64,000 bases of DNA from Megalopta genalis (Eukaryota; Arthropoda; Insecta; Hymenoptera; Halictidae). Each line of letters opens with the position of its first letter. Position 1 is the first letter of the stretch. A program made the translations under genes and the position numbers. The stretch is taken from assembly GCF_051020955.1 (NCBI RefSeq), contig NC_135016.1:26259131-26323130 (forward strand), written 5' to 3'. The notes under the pieces were generated by a model. That model was not told where the DNA came from, did not search any database, and was given only the letters and a program-made list of their open reading frames with translations. Of the stretch, positions 45,830 through 57,521 are shown piece after piece.

Positions 45830-46597
45830 TTAACCCTTTGCACTCGGGTGGTGACTCAGAGGCGCCACTAAAATTTGTTATATCACGTTCTAAGGTAATT
45901 TCTATGTTAACAAAGTTTAAGGGTTTTTTCGAGTTAACCCTTTACACGCGAGTGGTGATTCAGAGACACCACTAAAATTTGTTATATCACGTCCTAAGAT
46001 AATTTCTATGTTAACAAAGTTTAAGGGTTTTTTCGAGTTAACCCTTTACACGCGAGTGGTGATTCAGAGGCACCACTAAAATTTGTTATATCATGTTCCA
46101 AGATAATTTCTATGTTAACAAAGTTTAAGGGTTTTTTCGAGTTAACCCTTTACACGCGAGTGGTGATTCACAGGCACCACTAAAATTTGTTATATCACGT
46201 CCTAAGATAATTTCTATGTTAACAAAGTTTAAGGGTTTTTTCGAGTTAACCCTTTACACTCGAGTGGTGACTCAGAGGCGACACTAAAATTTGTAATATC
46301 GCGTTCTAAGATAATTTCTATGTTAACAAAGTTTAAGGGTTTTTTCGAGTTAACCCTTTGCACTCGAGTGGTGACTGAGAGACGCCACTAAAATTTGTTA
46401 TATCACGTTCTAAGATAATTTCTATGTTAACAAGGTTTAGATTTAAAAAATCAATTTAAAAGTGTAACCGTTGTGTGAGTCGCAAGACACAATTTCATTC
46501 GCATAAAATGCACTTTGTCATAGGAAACGAAGATACTATAAGTCGGAAAGATTATTTCAGATTTACGGTTAAAATAGTTTCGAGTGCAAAGAGTTAA
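45830..46597 (+). repeat. P1-derived 104-bp tandem array ending in a complete P1
   Basis: TTAA starts at 45830, 45934, 46038, 46142, 46246 and 46350: five exact 104-bp steps. Each unit is the left 90 bp of P1 plus GGGTTTTTTCGAG from the flank. The sixth continues into a complete 248-bp P1 ending GAGTGCAAAGAG|TTAA (46594-46597). Confidence 0.95.
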
Positions 46598-47495
46598 AAA
46601 CTCACGAGACAAGAAGAAGTCTGGAAACCTTAATTCAAAGTTCGATTTAAAAAAAGAGAAAGTTAAGCTAGATAATAAAATGTTTTTACAAATCATATGC
46701 ATTTACAAAATTTATACAGCAAACTGTCTTTCTATCTTTTCCAATAATCGAGGATTAGTTGCAGAATTCGTCGTTCAATGTTCTCGTCTTCTTTGTTCAG
46801 CTAACTTATAAAAAATTGAAACGAAAAAGAACATCTTTGTTCTTATTCTAAGAGTTCCATCAAATTCCAAATTGAACATTTGCGACGAAGGAATTTCGAC
46901 AAGTTTTGAAGTCTTTGAACTGCGGCTCCTCCGAAAATAAGCAATCGAATTTCTGATCGGCGCGCCTAATGTATCTATCGGCGCACACCTAATTAACCGC
47001 GCGTTATTAGCGATCTCTCGATGGGATTCGATCGCGGCGTTCTAACCCCGGCGGCCGGAATAATTCGCGTTCACGATTCCACGGTTTCGTGTGCGCATCG
47101 TACGCGGCGCGGCGCGATTCACGGGAGCCGGGGCTGCGGGTTACATCGAAAGAGGTGAACGTTTTGTTTACCGACGTTCCATCTCGATGGATTCATCGTC
47201 GAGCAGCGGTGTCAGCAGAAACGGCGTTGCAAATAATGCGAGGGAAGCGGGAACGCCGGGGTCCCGCGTTCCGTTCATGAAAACGCGTGCCAATGTTTCG
47301 CGTTTTTTAAGCCGAGAAGCCAGCCAAACGGCCGCGATAAAGGAACGAACGTTATAAATCGTCGCGTCGCGTCGCGTCGGTCCCTCTAACTCGGCCCACG
47401 TCTTTTCTAACTCAACTCCAATGATGCTATGTGTATACCGAATGACCTGCAATTTTGATAACACGATTGCGATCGATTTTCTGGAGGAGCTTGTT
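46598..47495. other. unique intergenic DNA
   Basis: 46600-46920 AT-rich; 46950-47400 CpG-rich with compositional frames. Nothing recognised. Confidence 0.45.
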
Positions 47496-47566
47496 ATAAA
47501 ATAATCGCAATTAATAATTATATATATAATTATTAATTGCGATTATTTTATTATATTATTAATTAT

Positions 47567-47625
<59 letters not shown>

Positions 47626-47660
47626 AATATATATATATATATAATAATTATAATTCAACG
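47496..47660. repeat. 56-bp perfect palindrome and AT microsatellite
   Basis: 47496-47551 is a perfect palindrome containing TCGCAATTAATAATTA and inverse around TATATA. ATA and TA microsatellites follow to 47648. Confidence 0.92.
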
Positions 47661-47722
47661 AATTATCCACCGGCGATGACTCGAGAACTTTTTAATCGAT
47701 TGTTTAGTGGCAATAAATATTT

Positions 47723-47955
47723 ATTGCCCTTTGCACTCGAAGCCGTTTTAACTGCAAAATCTGAAATAATTTTTCTCAGTATTTTCATTTTATACGACAA
47801 AGCGCATTTTACGCGCGCGAAATCGAGTCTTGCGATCTTCGCAACGGTTACACTTTTAACAATTTTGTAAATCTAAGCTTCGTTAACGTAAACATGATCC
47901 TAGAACGTGATACGACAAATTTTAGCGGTGTCACCACTCGAGCGCAAAGGGTTAA
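47723..47955 (-). mobile_element. P1 MITE, inverted
   Basis: CCCTTTGCACTCGAAGCCG at the left, CGAGCGCAAAGGG|TTAA at the right; the left TTAA is eroded. Confidence 0.88.
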
Positions 47956-48283
47956 ATCCTGCACCACATATCTGGTACAACTGTTTCGATTTCTCTTACA
48001 ATTAGCATAGCACAGTAATTGAAAATTGTCCTAATAAGCGAACCGATAAATAAAATCTTAATTAAGTATCTTGTTAAATTCGAACTGGGAAGAGAACATT
48101 TGTCTTACCGGTTGTTACCTCAAACTAAAAAAAGAATAGAATCGCAATTCATTGAAATGAACTATTTATTTCCACTTGATTATCGTGATTGTCAAATTGA
48201 ATTCGATCAAGTTCGCATGGTAAAAGCGTGTAGAGAGTACACATTAAATGTATTCTACATTACGTTCATCGACATTTCTGATT
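47956..48283. other. AT-rich intergenic DNA
   Basis: No recognisable feature. Confidence 0.4.
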
Positions 48284-48604
48284 TAACACGTTGACGCCGG
48301 CATGACCCACCGGTGGCCCATGCTAGATTGTTCTGGTGGGCGGCATGCATCACCGATGGGCCACGTTTGTATATCAAAAAATACGTAGCACAGAATGTTA
48401 TTTTATTGATATATTCATATATTTAATATATTTATATAATATATTATAATATATAATAATAATAATTATTATTATTATATATATTATTATATATTATAAT
48501 ATATAGTAATATATATTAATAATATATATATATTATTATTATATAATATATTATAATATATAATTATAATATATAATATATTATTTATTATATATTATAA
48601 TATA
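48284..48604. repeat. P3-like TTAA end followed by AT-rich low complexity
   Basis: TTAACACGTTGACGCCGGCA and CACCGGTGGCC match the P3 end at 4811-5133. No partner end is found before the TA/ATA low-complexity DNA (48400-48604). Confidence 0.65.
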
Positions 48605-48937
48605 TTAACCAGTTAAAAGTGTGTTCGACGACTATATCCGTCAAAGGAGATGCGGCAGAATTTTGTGTCATGACGATTATATCCGTCATTCGTAAAATTT
48701 TGTTACAATTTGATATTTAAATTGTAATTCCGGCGAAAACTAAATTATATTCGTAAATTTCAATACGTTTAAAACGTTTAGGGGTCAAGACGAAGTGAAA
48801 CAAACCAAATGAAAATTATAAATAATTTGAGTTGGATTCATAACTTCCTGAGAGCTAACTCGTCATCGTTTGATCGTTTTATCGCGACACACGTTGGTGG
48901 GCGCTTCGCAAAGAGATCGCCACAGTTAACTGGTTAA
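48605..48937. mobile_element. P5 MITE (TTAA)
   Basis: 333 bp between TTAA (48605-48608, 48934-48937), with inverted ends CCAGTTAAAAGTG / CACAGTTAACTGG. A CGACTATATCCGTC motif occurs twice near the left end. Non-coding. Confidence 0.82.
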
Positions 48938-50092
48938 TTGAACCATAGTATGTAGGATTTTTAGACAATAATATAAAAACAAAGAATTTTCATTTATTGT
49001 AATATAGACATCTTTTTCTCTTCCGTGACCGTTTCGGACTAAAAGTTTCTTGAACTTGACCAAACTGAAACTGCGGTTCGCGATTGAGCAAAAACCGTGA
49101 GACCGACACAAAATAAAACCGAGACCGAGCGTGAACAAAAATCTGAAATAGATCGAGGACAAATCTTGTCGGATTTCTCCGCGAGAAATCCGGCGCACGA
49201 AAACCAAGAAGAATTTTCGTTCGAATGTTAGAATGAAAATTAGAGAACATCCAAAGAGAAACACACGTGCATTTCCGTGTCGTGCGCGTCGAATAGATTG
49301 TAAAAATGAATCTTTTTGTCCGCATCGTTTAGAATGATTACGAAATCGAATCGAAGGAAACCGCGTTGACGTCGAAACAGCGTGAAGAACGTTTCGTTCG
49401 ACGCGTCGTTTAAAAATGACGACCGGCGAGTCCGCGGGCGTCGAATTCATCGAAATACGAAACTTTCGGTTGCTGGGTTGCTCGCGCGAGAAATATTTGT
49501 TGGCCGGTTACCGTCAAGTTGCCGTTTAAAGGTTTAATGAGAGAGGCGGAGAGGGAGGCCGAGAGGAGGAGTTTGTTGGTGCATAAAAGAATGAAGGGGA
49601 TTTCATAGCCAATGCTCGTGTCTGCCTCTCAAATGAAATGCTGACCGGGCACACTGCACGTTACACGGTTACACCTAGAATCACGCGAAATGCGGCTCGG
49701 CGCTAACCAGAACTCCGTTTCCATCCTCTCTCCTCGCCGCCTTCTTTCTCCGTTCGAATTTCTCCCCTTTAGTTAATCGATTCCGCCTCTTCTATCCGCT
49801 CGTATTTACTTTTTTACAATCCCCTCGCCGTGCGCGTTATCAACAGAATCAATTATTTTTCTTGGACCGTTTGTCGAACAGAAAGCGTATCGAAAGTTGC
49901 TATCGATCGATTCGTTAGAAAAATTACTGTCGACCAGCAAACATAATAATCGATCGTAGAAACGAGGACACAAATTTTTCCACGGTTAAATCTGCGCTCT
50001 TCGGAACGTGGTTCTAGACTTTTCACGCGTAAAAATTTGTTGCGTCGTGTAGGATTTGCTGGGACATAGAACGGCGACGCAATTAATTTTTC
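48938..50092. other. unique intergenic DNA
   Basis: A minus-strand frame of 174 residues (49450-48926) crosses into P5, lacks domains and looks fortuitous. 49540-49570 is GAG-rich. Nothing else recognised. Confidence 0.45.
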
Positions 50093-50785
50093 TTAACACT
50101 ATGCCGTCCGCAGATCTTAGATATGATTGTTTTGTTTGACGCCGGCATAGTTGCTTGGAAATTTTAGATTTTAAAAAGAATTTCGAAGATGGCGGTAATA
50201 TAACTTCCTAAAATTAAGATAAGTCATCCAAGAATTTTCGTACTTAATTCTTAGCTATAGTATATAGTATACTTGCTATATATTGCTATATATACTTACT
50301 ATAGTATATTACTTGCTATATATACTTACTATAGTATAGTATACTTGCTATATATACTTACTATAGTATAGTATACTTGCTATATATACTTACTATAGTA
50401 TAGTATACTTGCTATATATACTTACTATAGTATAGTATACTTGCTATATATATACTTACTATAGTATAGTATATTTGCTATATATACTTACTATAGTATA
50501 GTATACTTGCTATATATACTTACTATAGTATAGTATACTTGCTATATATACTTACTATAGTATAGTATACTTGCTATATATACTTACTATAGTATAGTAT
50601 ACTTGCTATATATACTTACTATAGTATAGTATACTTGCTATAGTTAGTTTGCTATATATATATATATATATAGTTCAAATGTTATTTCAGTTTTTTTTAA
50701 AATGGCACCAAAGTGGTACCACCGGCATACAACAGATAGTTTTTGCATGGCACCAGCGTGGTGCAACCGGACGGCATAGTGTTAA
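50093..50785. mobile_element. P4 element (TTAA) with internal minisatellite
   Basis: TTAA at 50093-50096 and 50782-50785; inverted ends CACTATGCCGTCCG / CCGGACGGCATAGTG. GGCACCA(A/G)(A/C)GTGGT(A/G) occurs twice near the right end. The interior is largely a 32-bp minisatellite. Confidence 0.88.
50256..50648. repeat. 32-bp minisatellite, about 12 units
   Basis: Unit CTATAGTATAGTATACTTGC + TATATATACTTA; ACTTGCT at 50343, 50375, 50407, 50439 gives exact 32-bp steps, with one 34-bp unit following. Confidence 0.95.
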
Positions 50786-50951
50786 TATGCAGATTTTTTC
50801 CTACTCTAGGATTCATAGACTTTTTTATAAAACGTAGCATAAAGCTAAAACGTAGCTGAACAGGATGAAGTTCGTTTTATACGTACGTAGCGAAATAGAC
50901 TTGCAGCGAGCACGCGATTAAACTCGATCGTTCTGTGACGTGGCCTGTGTA

Positions 50952-51421
50952 CAGTAAATTCTCTCCAATTGTCTACAACGTACGGAGAATCTTCCCACGA
51001 ATTTTTTATATTCCTTCCTGAAGGCATACGCCAGGCTGGCGCCAGCCATCTTTAATTCTTTTCTTGCAAAAAGTTACAAGGCAGCCTAACTCCAATTTCC
51101 CCGAATCCTGTCCTGACCTCAAGGTCAGCCACCTGTGCCGAAATAAGCATCGGCTCTGGTCTACGAATCTCCGTCAGAAAAATCCCAATTGCATGCAACC
51201 TCCAGCCACGCAAAGCTGCCTGGCCCTAGGCTCGTAACAAGAGCCCTCGGCTTGTAAACAAAAATAATTTGAGAAGAGGAGATACGATTGTACGAGGCTT
51301 GCGGCACGTTTTTATAATCGCCGATTGTCGACAACTATAGAAACGAGCCGCGAATATCTCCGCTTTTCAAATTGTTCATTTTTGTTTACAAGCTTAGGGT
51401 CAAACTGGGGAGAATTTACTG
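50952..51421. repeat. T1 MITE (GCTTGTAAAC subfamily) with about 270 bp inserted
   Basis: TA|CAGTAAATTCTCTCCAATTG at the left; the T1 arm resumes at GGCTTGTAAACAAAAATAAT (51249) and runs to GGGGAGAATTTACTG|TA. The intervening 50973-51247 is absent from other copies and has no recognised identity. Confidence 0.82.
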
Positions 51422-51905
51422 TACTTAATTATTTGGAATCGTGGATATCCGAAAGGAGAGGATTCTCGTGGACTCGGTGAAAGAAACAGACTGTGCTGCA
51501 TGTATCTGAAACCGCCGGTGCCGGCATTTATTTATAATAAGAAGTATAATAATTATATTTGTATGTACACATGAGACAATGTAACGGGAATTAAAAGATT
51601 CTTAAGTCGAGCCGAGAACGAGCTCGCCCGCGTCGCACGGCCGAACACGTAATCGTACACGAGAAAACAATAATATATGCTTCGTATGTCATCCGATGTG
51701 ACAGTGGCGTAATTTTTGCAACAAACTACTCGCCTCCTTTGGAAGGAACGGAAATGATAAAGATCTCTCTCTCTCTCTCTATTTCTTTCTCTCTCTCTCT
51801 CTCTCTATTTCTCTCTCTCTCTCTCTCTCTATTTCTTTCTCTCTCTCTCTCTCTATTTTTTTCTCTCTCTCTCTCTATTTCTTTCTCTCTCTCGCTCTCT
51901 CTCTA

Positions 51906-51938
<33 letters not shown>

Positions 51939-52488
51939 GTCTCTCTCTTTCTCTCTATTTCTCTCTCTCTCTCTCTTTCTCTCTCTCCAGCCGCCGACGA
52001 AAACGAATCTCGACTTGTTTCAGGCGCTCTAACGATAACATTTACTATATGTATAGGCGATCGACAAACGAGAACTTCCGCACAAAATTTACGCCGCTGA
52101 TCAACGCAAAGAAGAAACACAACGCAGCCCTTCTCGTTCTATAAAAACATCCCTAGAGATTCGTAAAAGAAAAGCTAAAACTCGACCAATAATTTATAGA
52201 GCTACCGTATACAGATCATTTTGTGCCATAAGTACTAAAACGATATCACCGTTCGTGTCGCATCGGTACGAAAATGTACCGACCACGTACTGTTTGCTTT
52301 TATCAGACTGCTTATCCGCTCTGACACCCGTTGCATATTCGAATTCATCTCTGATCAACGCAATTGACAATCTTTCGAGAATCTCTGACCCTGGCGCGGC
52401 TCTTAATTAAAACTATGCGTTTGTAATTCAGGGATCATTTTGCTAAATTTTCTTCAAAAAGCACCTTCACGATCGGCTGAAAAATATA
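51422..52488. other. unique DNA with a long (CT)n tract
   Basis: 51764-51986 is (CT)n interrupted by ATTT. Nothing else recognised on either side. Confidence 0.6.
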
Positions 52489-52747
52489 CAGCGATGTCTC
52501 CCTAATCGACGCTCAGATTGTCCACAAAAATGGACAATCTGGGAAGAAGAGACACGATTATTCGAGCCCTGCGGTTTATTGTTATAGTTATAAATTGTCC
52601 ACAATTATAAAAACGAGCCGCAAGACTCGAATAATCGTATCTCAAGGCTTGAATTCGCAAGTCGCAAGGCTTGAATTCGCAAGGCTTCTCTTCTCAAATT
52701 ATCCATTTTAGTGGACAATCTGAGCGTCAGTAAGGGAGACATTACTG
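52489..52747. repeat. T1 MITE with internal duplication
   Basis: TA|CAGCGATGTCTCCCTAATCG to GGGAGACATTACTG|TA. The right arm contains an extra CAAGGCTTGAATTCG repeat. Confidence 0.9.
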
Positions 52748-53236
52748 TATATCGCGCAATCGAAAGAGAAAAAGAACGCGGCAGGATTCAAGAACGAATC
52801 TTCGAGAAAAGGAATAAATTTCTGCGTAACATCTCTGCAAGTCTCGTGCGAACAATACCACGAAGATCGTTAATCTATTCGTTAACCGTTAAACGATGAA
52901 ATGAAAACGCATCGTCGCCGAAGAACATTTCCCGAAATTCCTTCATGGAAGAAATCCGGAGATTAGTCTGTCGAAAACTATAAAATGTTTGCTAATTAAA
53001 TGTAGATTTTACCGAACAACGTTAATATCCGCCTGTATTGTCACTAGCGTTTAACCCGTTCTCGATAGATTGTGCAACGCGTGCCCAAGCGAATATGCAG
53101 TTTATATGCATGCACTGAGATCCGTGGTGGGGGATCCTCGTCATTTCCGAATGAAACAGAGACACTCGCACCGCGCGTGCACACACGATCGAACGTCCCA
53201 TGTACCGGACGCAGATCCCATTAATTCCTCGAATTA
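52748..53236. other. unique intergenic DNA
   Basis: No recognisable feature. Confidence 0.4.
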
Positions 53237-53446
53237 CAGTAATGTCTCCCTTACTGACACTCAGATTCTGCACAAAAATGGACAATTTCGGAAGAGGAGA
53301 TACGATTATTCGAGTCTCGCAACTCGTTCTTGTAGTTGTTGGCAATCGATAACCACACAAAAACGAGCCACGAAAAATCGTATCTCCTTTTCCAAAATTG
53401 TCCATTTTTGTGGACAATCTAGGCGTCAATTAAGGAGACATTACTG
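53237..53446. repeat. T1 MITE next to the 191-bp array
   Basis: TA|CAGTAATGTCTCCCTTACTG to AAGGAGACATTACTG|TA; full palindrome, its right end two bases from the array. Confidence 0.93.
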
Positions 53447-53448
53447 TA

Positions 53449-54594
53449 GTACAATTGACGCTCAGATTGTCCACAAAAATGGACAATTTGAGAAGAGAAG
53501 TCTTGCGACTTGTTTTTATAGTTACCGATTGTCAACGATTATGAAAACACTGTGCAAAGCCGGAATAATCGTATCTCCTGTTCCCAAATTGTCCATTTTT
53601 CTGTACGATCTAAGCGTCAATTAAGGAGACATTATTGTAGTACAATTGACGCTCAGATTGTCCACAAAAATGGACAATTTGATAAGAGGAGCCTTGCGAC
53701 TCGTTTTTATAGTTACCGATTTTCAACGATTATAAAAACACGGTGCAAAGCCGGAATAATCGTATCTCCTGTTCCCAAAATGGCCATTTTTCTGCACAAT
53801 CTAAGCGTCAATTAGGGAGACATTACTGTAGTACAATTGACGCTCAGATTGTCCACAAAAATGGACAATTTGATAAGAGGAGCCTTGCGACTCGTTTTTA
53901 TAGTTACCGATTTTCAACGATTATAAAAACACGGTGCAAAGCCGGAATAATCGTATCTCCTGTTCCCAAAATGGCCATTTTTCTGCACAATCTAAGCGTC
54001 AATTAGGGAGACATTACTGTAGTACAATTGACGTTCAGATTGTCCACAAAAATGGACAATTTGATAAGAGGAGCCTTGCGACTCGTTTTTATAGTTACCG
54101 ATTTTCAACGATTATAAAAACACTGTGCAAAGCCGGAATAATCGTATCTCCTGTTCCCAAAATGGCCATTTTTCTGCACAATCTAAGCATCAATTAGGGA
54201 GACATTACTGTAGTACAATTGACGCTCAGATTGTCCACAAAAATGGACGATTTGGTAAGAGGAGCCTTGCGACTCGTTTTTATAGTTAGCGATTTTCAAC
54301 GATTATAAAAACACGGTGCAAAGCCGGAATAATCGTATCTCCTGTTCCCAAAATGGCCATTTTTCTGCACAATCTAAGCATCAATTAGGGAGACATTACT
54401 GTAGTACAATTGACGCTCAGATTGTCCACAAAAATGGACAATTTGGTAAGAGGAGCCTTGCGACTCGTTTTTATAGTTACCGATTTTCAACGATTATAAA
54501 AACACTGTGCAAAGCCGGAATAATCGTATCTCCTGTTCCCAAATTGTCTATTTTTCTGTACAATCTAAGCGCCAATTAGGGAGACATTACTGTA
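53449..54594 (+). repeat. 191-bp tandem array, six units, made of T1
   Basis: GTACAATTGACG (CGTT in one unit) starts at 53449, 53640, 53831, 54022, 54213 and 54404; five exact 191-bp steps and a sixth unit of the same length. Each monomer is nearly a whole T1 (both arms and loop) lacking the first dozen or so terminal bases of the left end; the right end GAGACATTACTGTA is retained. Units differ at scattered positions, and the inner ones share ATGGCCATTTTTCTGC. Open frames of 87 codons recur because 191 is not a multiple of three and each frame ends in the next unit. Confidence 0.97.
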
Positions 54595-56279
54595 CTATTC
54601 TGGACCGAGTCGCGATCCGAGTCGTGTCGTTGCGATCTCGCACCGCGAAACATCGAAACGATAGAAAGAACGAAACGCAGACCGGACGCGAACTGCCGCG
54701 GCGGCATCAACTAACAATAAGTTGCGCGATCGTTCGGTCGCCATTGTCCGTTCATTATACGTATGTAACTAGGAACGATCGAATAAAAACGAATGGATCG
54801 TTGCGCGGGAGTCGCGGGAAAGCTCGCGCGAACTTATGGAGGTGTACAGGGATGAAATTTAACCGAAAAGTGTGGTCTAGTTCGTAGATCCGTTGCAAGA
54901 GAAATGAGACGATTGTTATTGGAAACGCTATTCGCAATTGGGCGTTTGTCATTCGAATGGATTTTATAGCGCATTCAACAGGTTCGGCCGATATTTAGTA
55001 ACAATAAAATAAAATGTTCGACAAGGATGCAACAGAATTCTCGATTTATTTCTAGCGTAACGATTATAGACCGTGGATCTTTATCCAGATTCTCGTTTCG
55101 AAGGCTAGTTCGACGAAATCTGAAATAATTGATCGATTTCGTTCGAAATTTAGTGTAAACGTATAAAGATCCACGGTTGAATAACAATAAAAAGCAGTTA
55201 ATCGATTTCTCATGAGCAATGTCTCATGTATTTTTGTATTAATTTAGTCTCGGGGACGATCGATAATTCGTGTTTGCCTCTTTAATCCAGTGAAAAATTA
55301 TAATAACAATTAGATTTCCAAAAAAGATAATAATTAAATTTAACAAAATTTAATGAAATATTTATGGTCAAAAATCATTAAAGAAATTAATTATTAAGAT
55401 TGAAATGAATTAATTAATGTAAAGTGAATTAAAATTTTGAAACGATCGATCAATAATTCGTTCGAACGACATTTCCGAATGAAATGGATGAAATTTCTGA
55501 TAAAAAAAAAAAGAAATTCTGTTCACGCGAGCCTGTGCAAGATGGCGGATTATAGACCGAGAAGTCGCGCGACTCGAGGTTACCAGCGCGTGCTTAATCT
55601 TATTGTTAGAAACGACATCGCTACATTGTTGAGAATCACGTCTTGCGTCGCTTATTTACCAATGACAAGATGCAACTCATAAAACAATTACGACTAAACG
55701 AACGGTTTGCAACTATGCGTCCGGGAACGTTCCGTCGTAAAATCGAACGATTGTTCTCTATTAATACACCGCGAGTCACTTAGCTACGTGTGGAAATGAA
55801 CGCGCTAAACCGATAACGGATGATCGAGACGGATAGCGATTTATAAAATAGAACTCTGAGACTTTTATGTACAAAAACTAGTCCTTCGGCGATAAGCACC
55901 TTTCAAATGAGCAGAAAATAATGTCGAATACAGGGCGATCCGGAAGAAGGCTGATCGAACATGAAAACATACGCGGAAATCGTTCGGCTCGCTATCCTAA
56001 TTAACGCATAACCGATATGGAACGCGACGAGAGTCAGAACACACCGTGTCGAACTTCAACCGAGAAATAGTCTTTCGCTTCTGCGAGTTGGTTACGAGCG
56101 TGTCGAACATCTTTTCGTAATAAATAGCGTGGTATACTGTAACAGATATACAGTGCCGCCGATTTTAGCAATTTAAGGAACATTTAAACGAAAGTATTCC
56201 TTCGTTATCGGATCTCGGAATAAATCGATCGAAGAATTAATATTACAACCTAAAATACATCGACAATTAACAGCTATCT
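54595..56279. other. unique intergenic DNA
   Basis: 54600-54900 GC-rich; 55200-55440 very AT-rich; the rest intermediate. No recognisable gene, RNA or repeat. Confidence 0.5.
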
Positions 56280-57144
56280 CACTGTATCTCTTTCAAGATT
56301 ATTTCCTATATTAACATTTTTTTTTTATATCCGAACTATCGTTAAAAGTGTAACCGACTCCGACCAATTGTATCGCCCTGTATGTTTTAAAAATTAACGA
56401 ACACAACCAGGCAACAACGAAGGCCATCCGAAGGCAAGCCGATGATTCGCCGCGACCAATAATAACTACGCTTTGGCTAGAAACGAAATAATAAACGGGA
56501 CGAGCCCGCCCTTGTTTCTCCCCTGTTCGTCTCTTGTTCCTTTCTGCGCTACGACAATGTACGGCGTACAGGCGTTCCGTTTTCCGTTTCACAGACCTTT
56601 CGCTTTCCCCAGCTTTCTCCGTTCCTTTTGATACAGTATTTTGGCAAAGACGTTCTCCGGTCTACCACGAGCAATATATTCGTATATCTACGCGAATAGA
56701 GCTAATTACCTTTAATCTAATGATACCTTAGTTGCGCTGCGGCTCCGTACACGATTTTACAGTGCCGGTTCGAACAGTCAACGTCCTCGCCGTCGCTCAA
56801 CGAAGCTACGCGGAGGGAACGGAATTTTCTTATGTACATACACGCAGACGAACTCGGAGGTGTGCTTTGGACTTAGGTCTCGATCGACAAAACTGCATCT
56901 CGATCGAATACTCGCAGTTCAACCCACGGGCCGAACGTATGACACTGTGAACAAACGTTTCAAAAGAACAACGGTTATCTTCGCCAATCCTCTAAGCTTG
57001 TGGGAGAGATCGCGACTAGTTGATCGATAAGACCGATCGCCTCTCTAAATGTTCCGCAAGTATCGACTATCGAACAAAAACCTTCAAAGAAATAAAGACA
57101 GACTTCTTTGCTCGAGTTCGAATTCTTTGTTTCACGGTTATCGG
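56280..57144 (+). repeat. 865-bp direct duplication, copy 2
   Basis: Matches 41171-42027 throughout, with a longer T run near 56323 and scattered substitutions; the flanks are unrelated. Confidence 0.9.
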
Positions 57145-57306
57145 GATCGCGAAAATGTTTCTGTGAAACTCAGAAAATTCCTAAACTCGAACTAGGATCG
57201 ATAGAGCAAGCTTTGTTAACACATCGTTGACCGGCAATTTTACAACGCCTGAGCATAAGGACGCGAGTTAACTCGTGACCGATCATCGATGTGCTAAGAC
57301 GAACTA

Positions 57307-57521
57307 CAGTAATGTCTCCCTAATTGACGCTCAGATTGCGCAGAAAAATGGACAATTTGTGAAAAGGAGATACGATTATTCGAGGCTTCCAGCTCGTTTT
57401 AATATTTCTCGACAATTCGTAACTGTGAAAACGAACCGCAAGGCTCGAACAATCGTATCTCCTCTTTCCAAATTGTCCATTTTTATGGGCAATCCGAGCG
57501 TCAATTAGGGAGACATTGCTG
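57307..57521. repeat. T1 MITE
   Basis: TA|CAGTAATGTCTCCCTAATTG to GGGAGACATTGCTG|TA; full palindrome. Confidence 0.93.

Noticed and set aside
48926..49450. 174-residue minus-strand frame
   Set aside because: No recognisable domain, and its 3' end runs into the P5 MITE.
50256..50648. Regular 32-bp repeats suggesting a CRISPR array
   Set aside because: Units are contiguous without spacers, purely AT-rich, and lie inside a eukaryotic TTAA element.
51960..52032. CT tract followed by CAG as a splice acceptor with a downstream exon
   Set aside because: The tract is a microsatellite, and the frame closes within about 45 bases with no further exon.
53552..54579. Series of near-identical 87-codon open frames in the 191-bp array
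   Set aside because: They are the same MITE sequence read repeatedly, each frame crossing a unit boundary, and equivalent frames exist in dispersed T1 copies on both strands.
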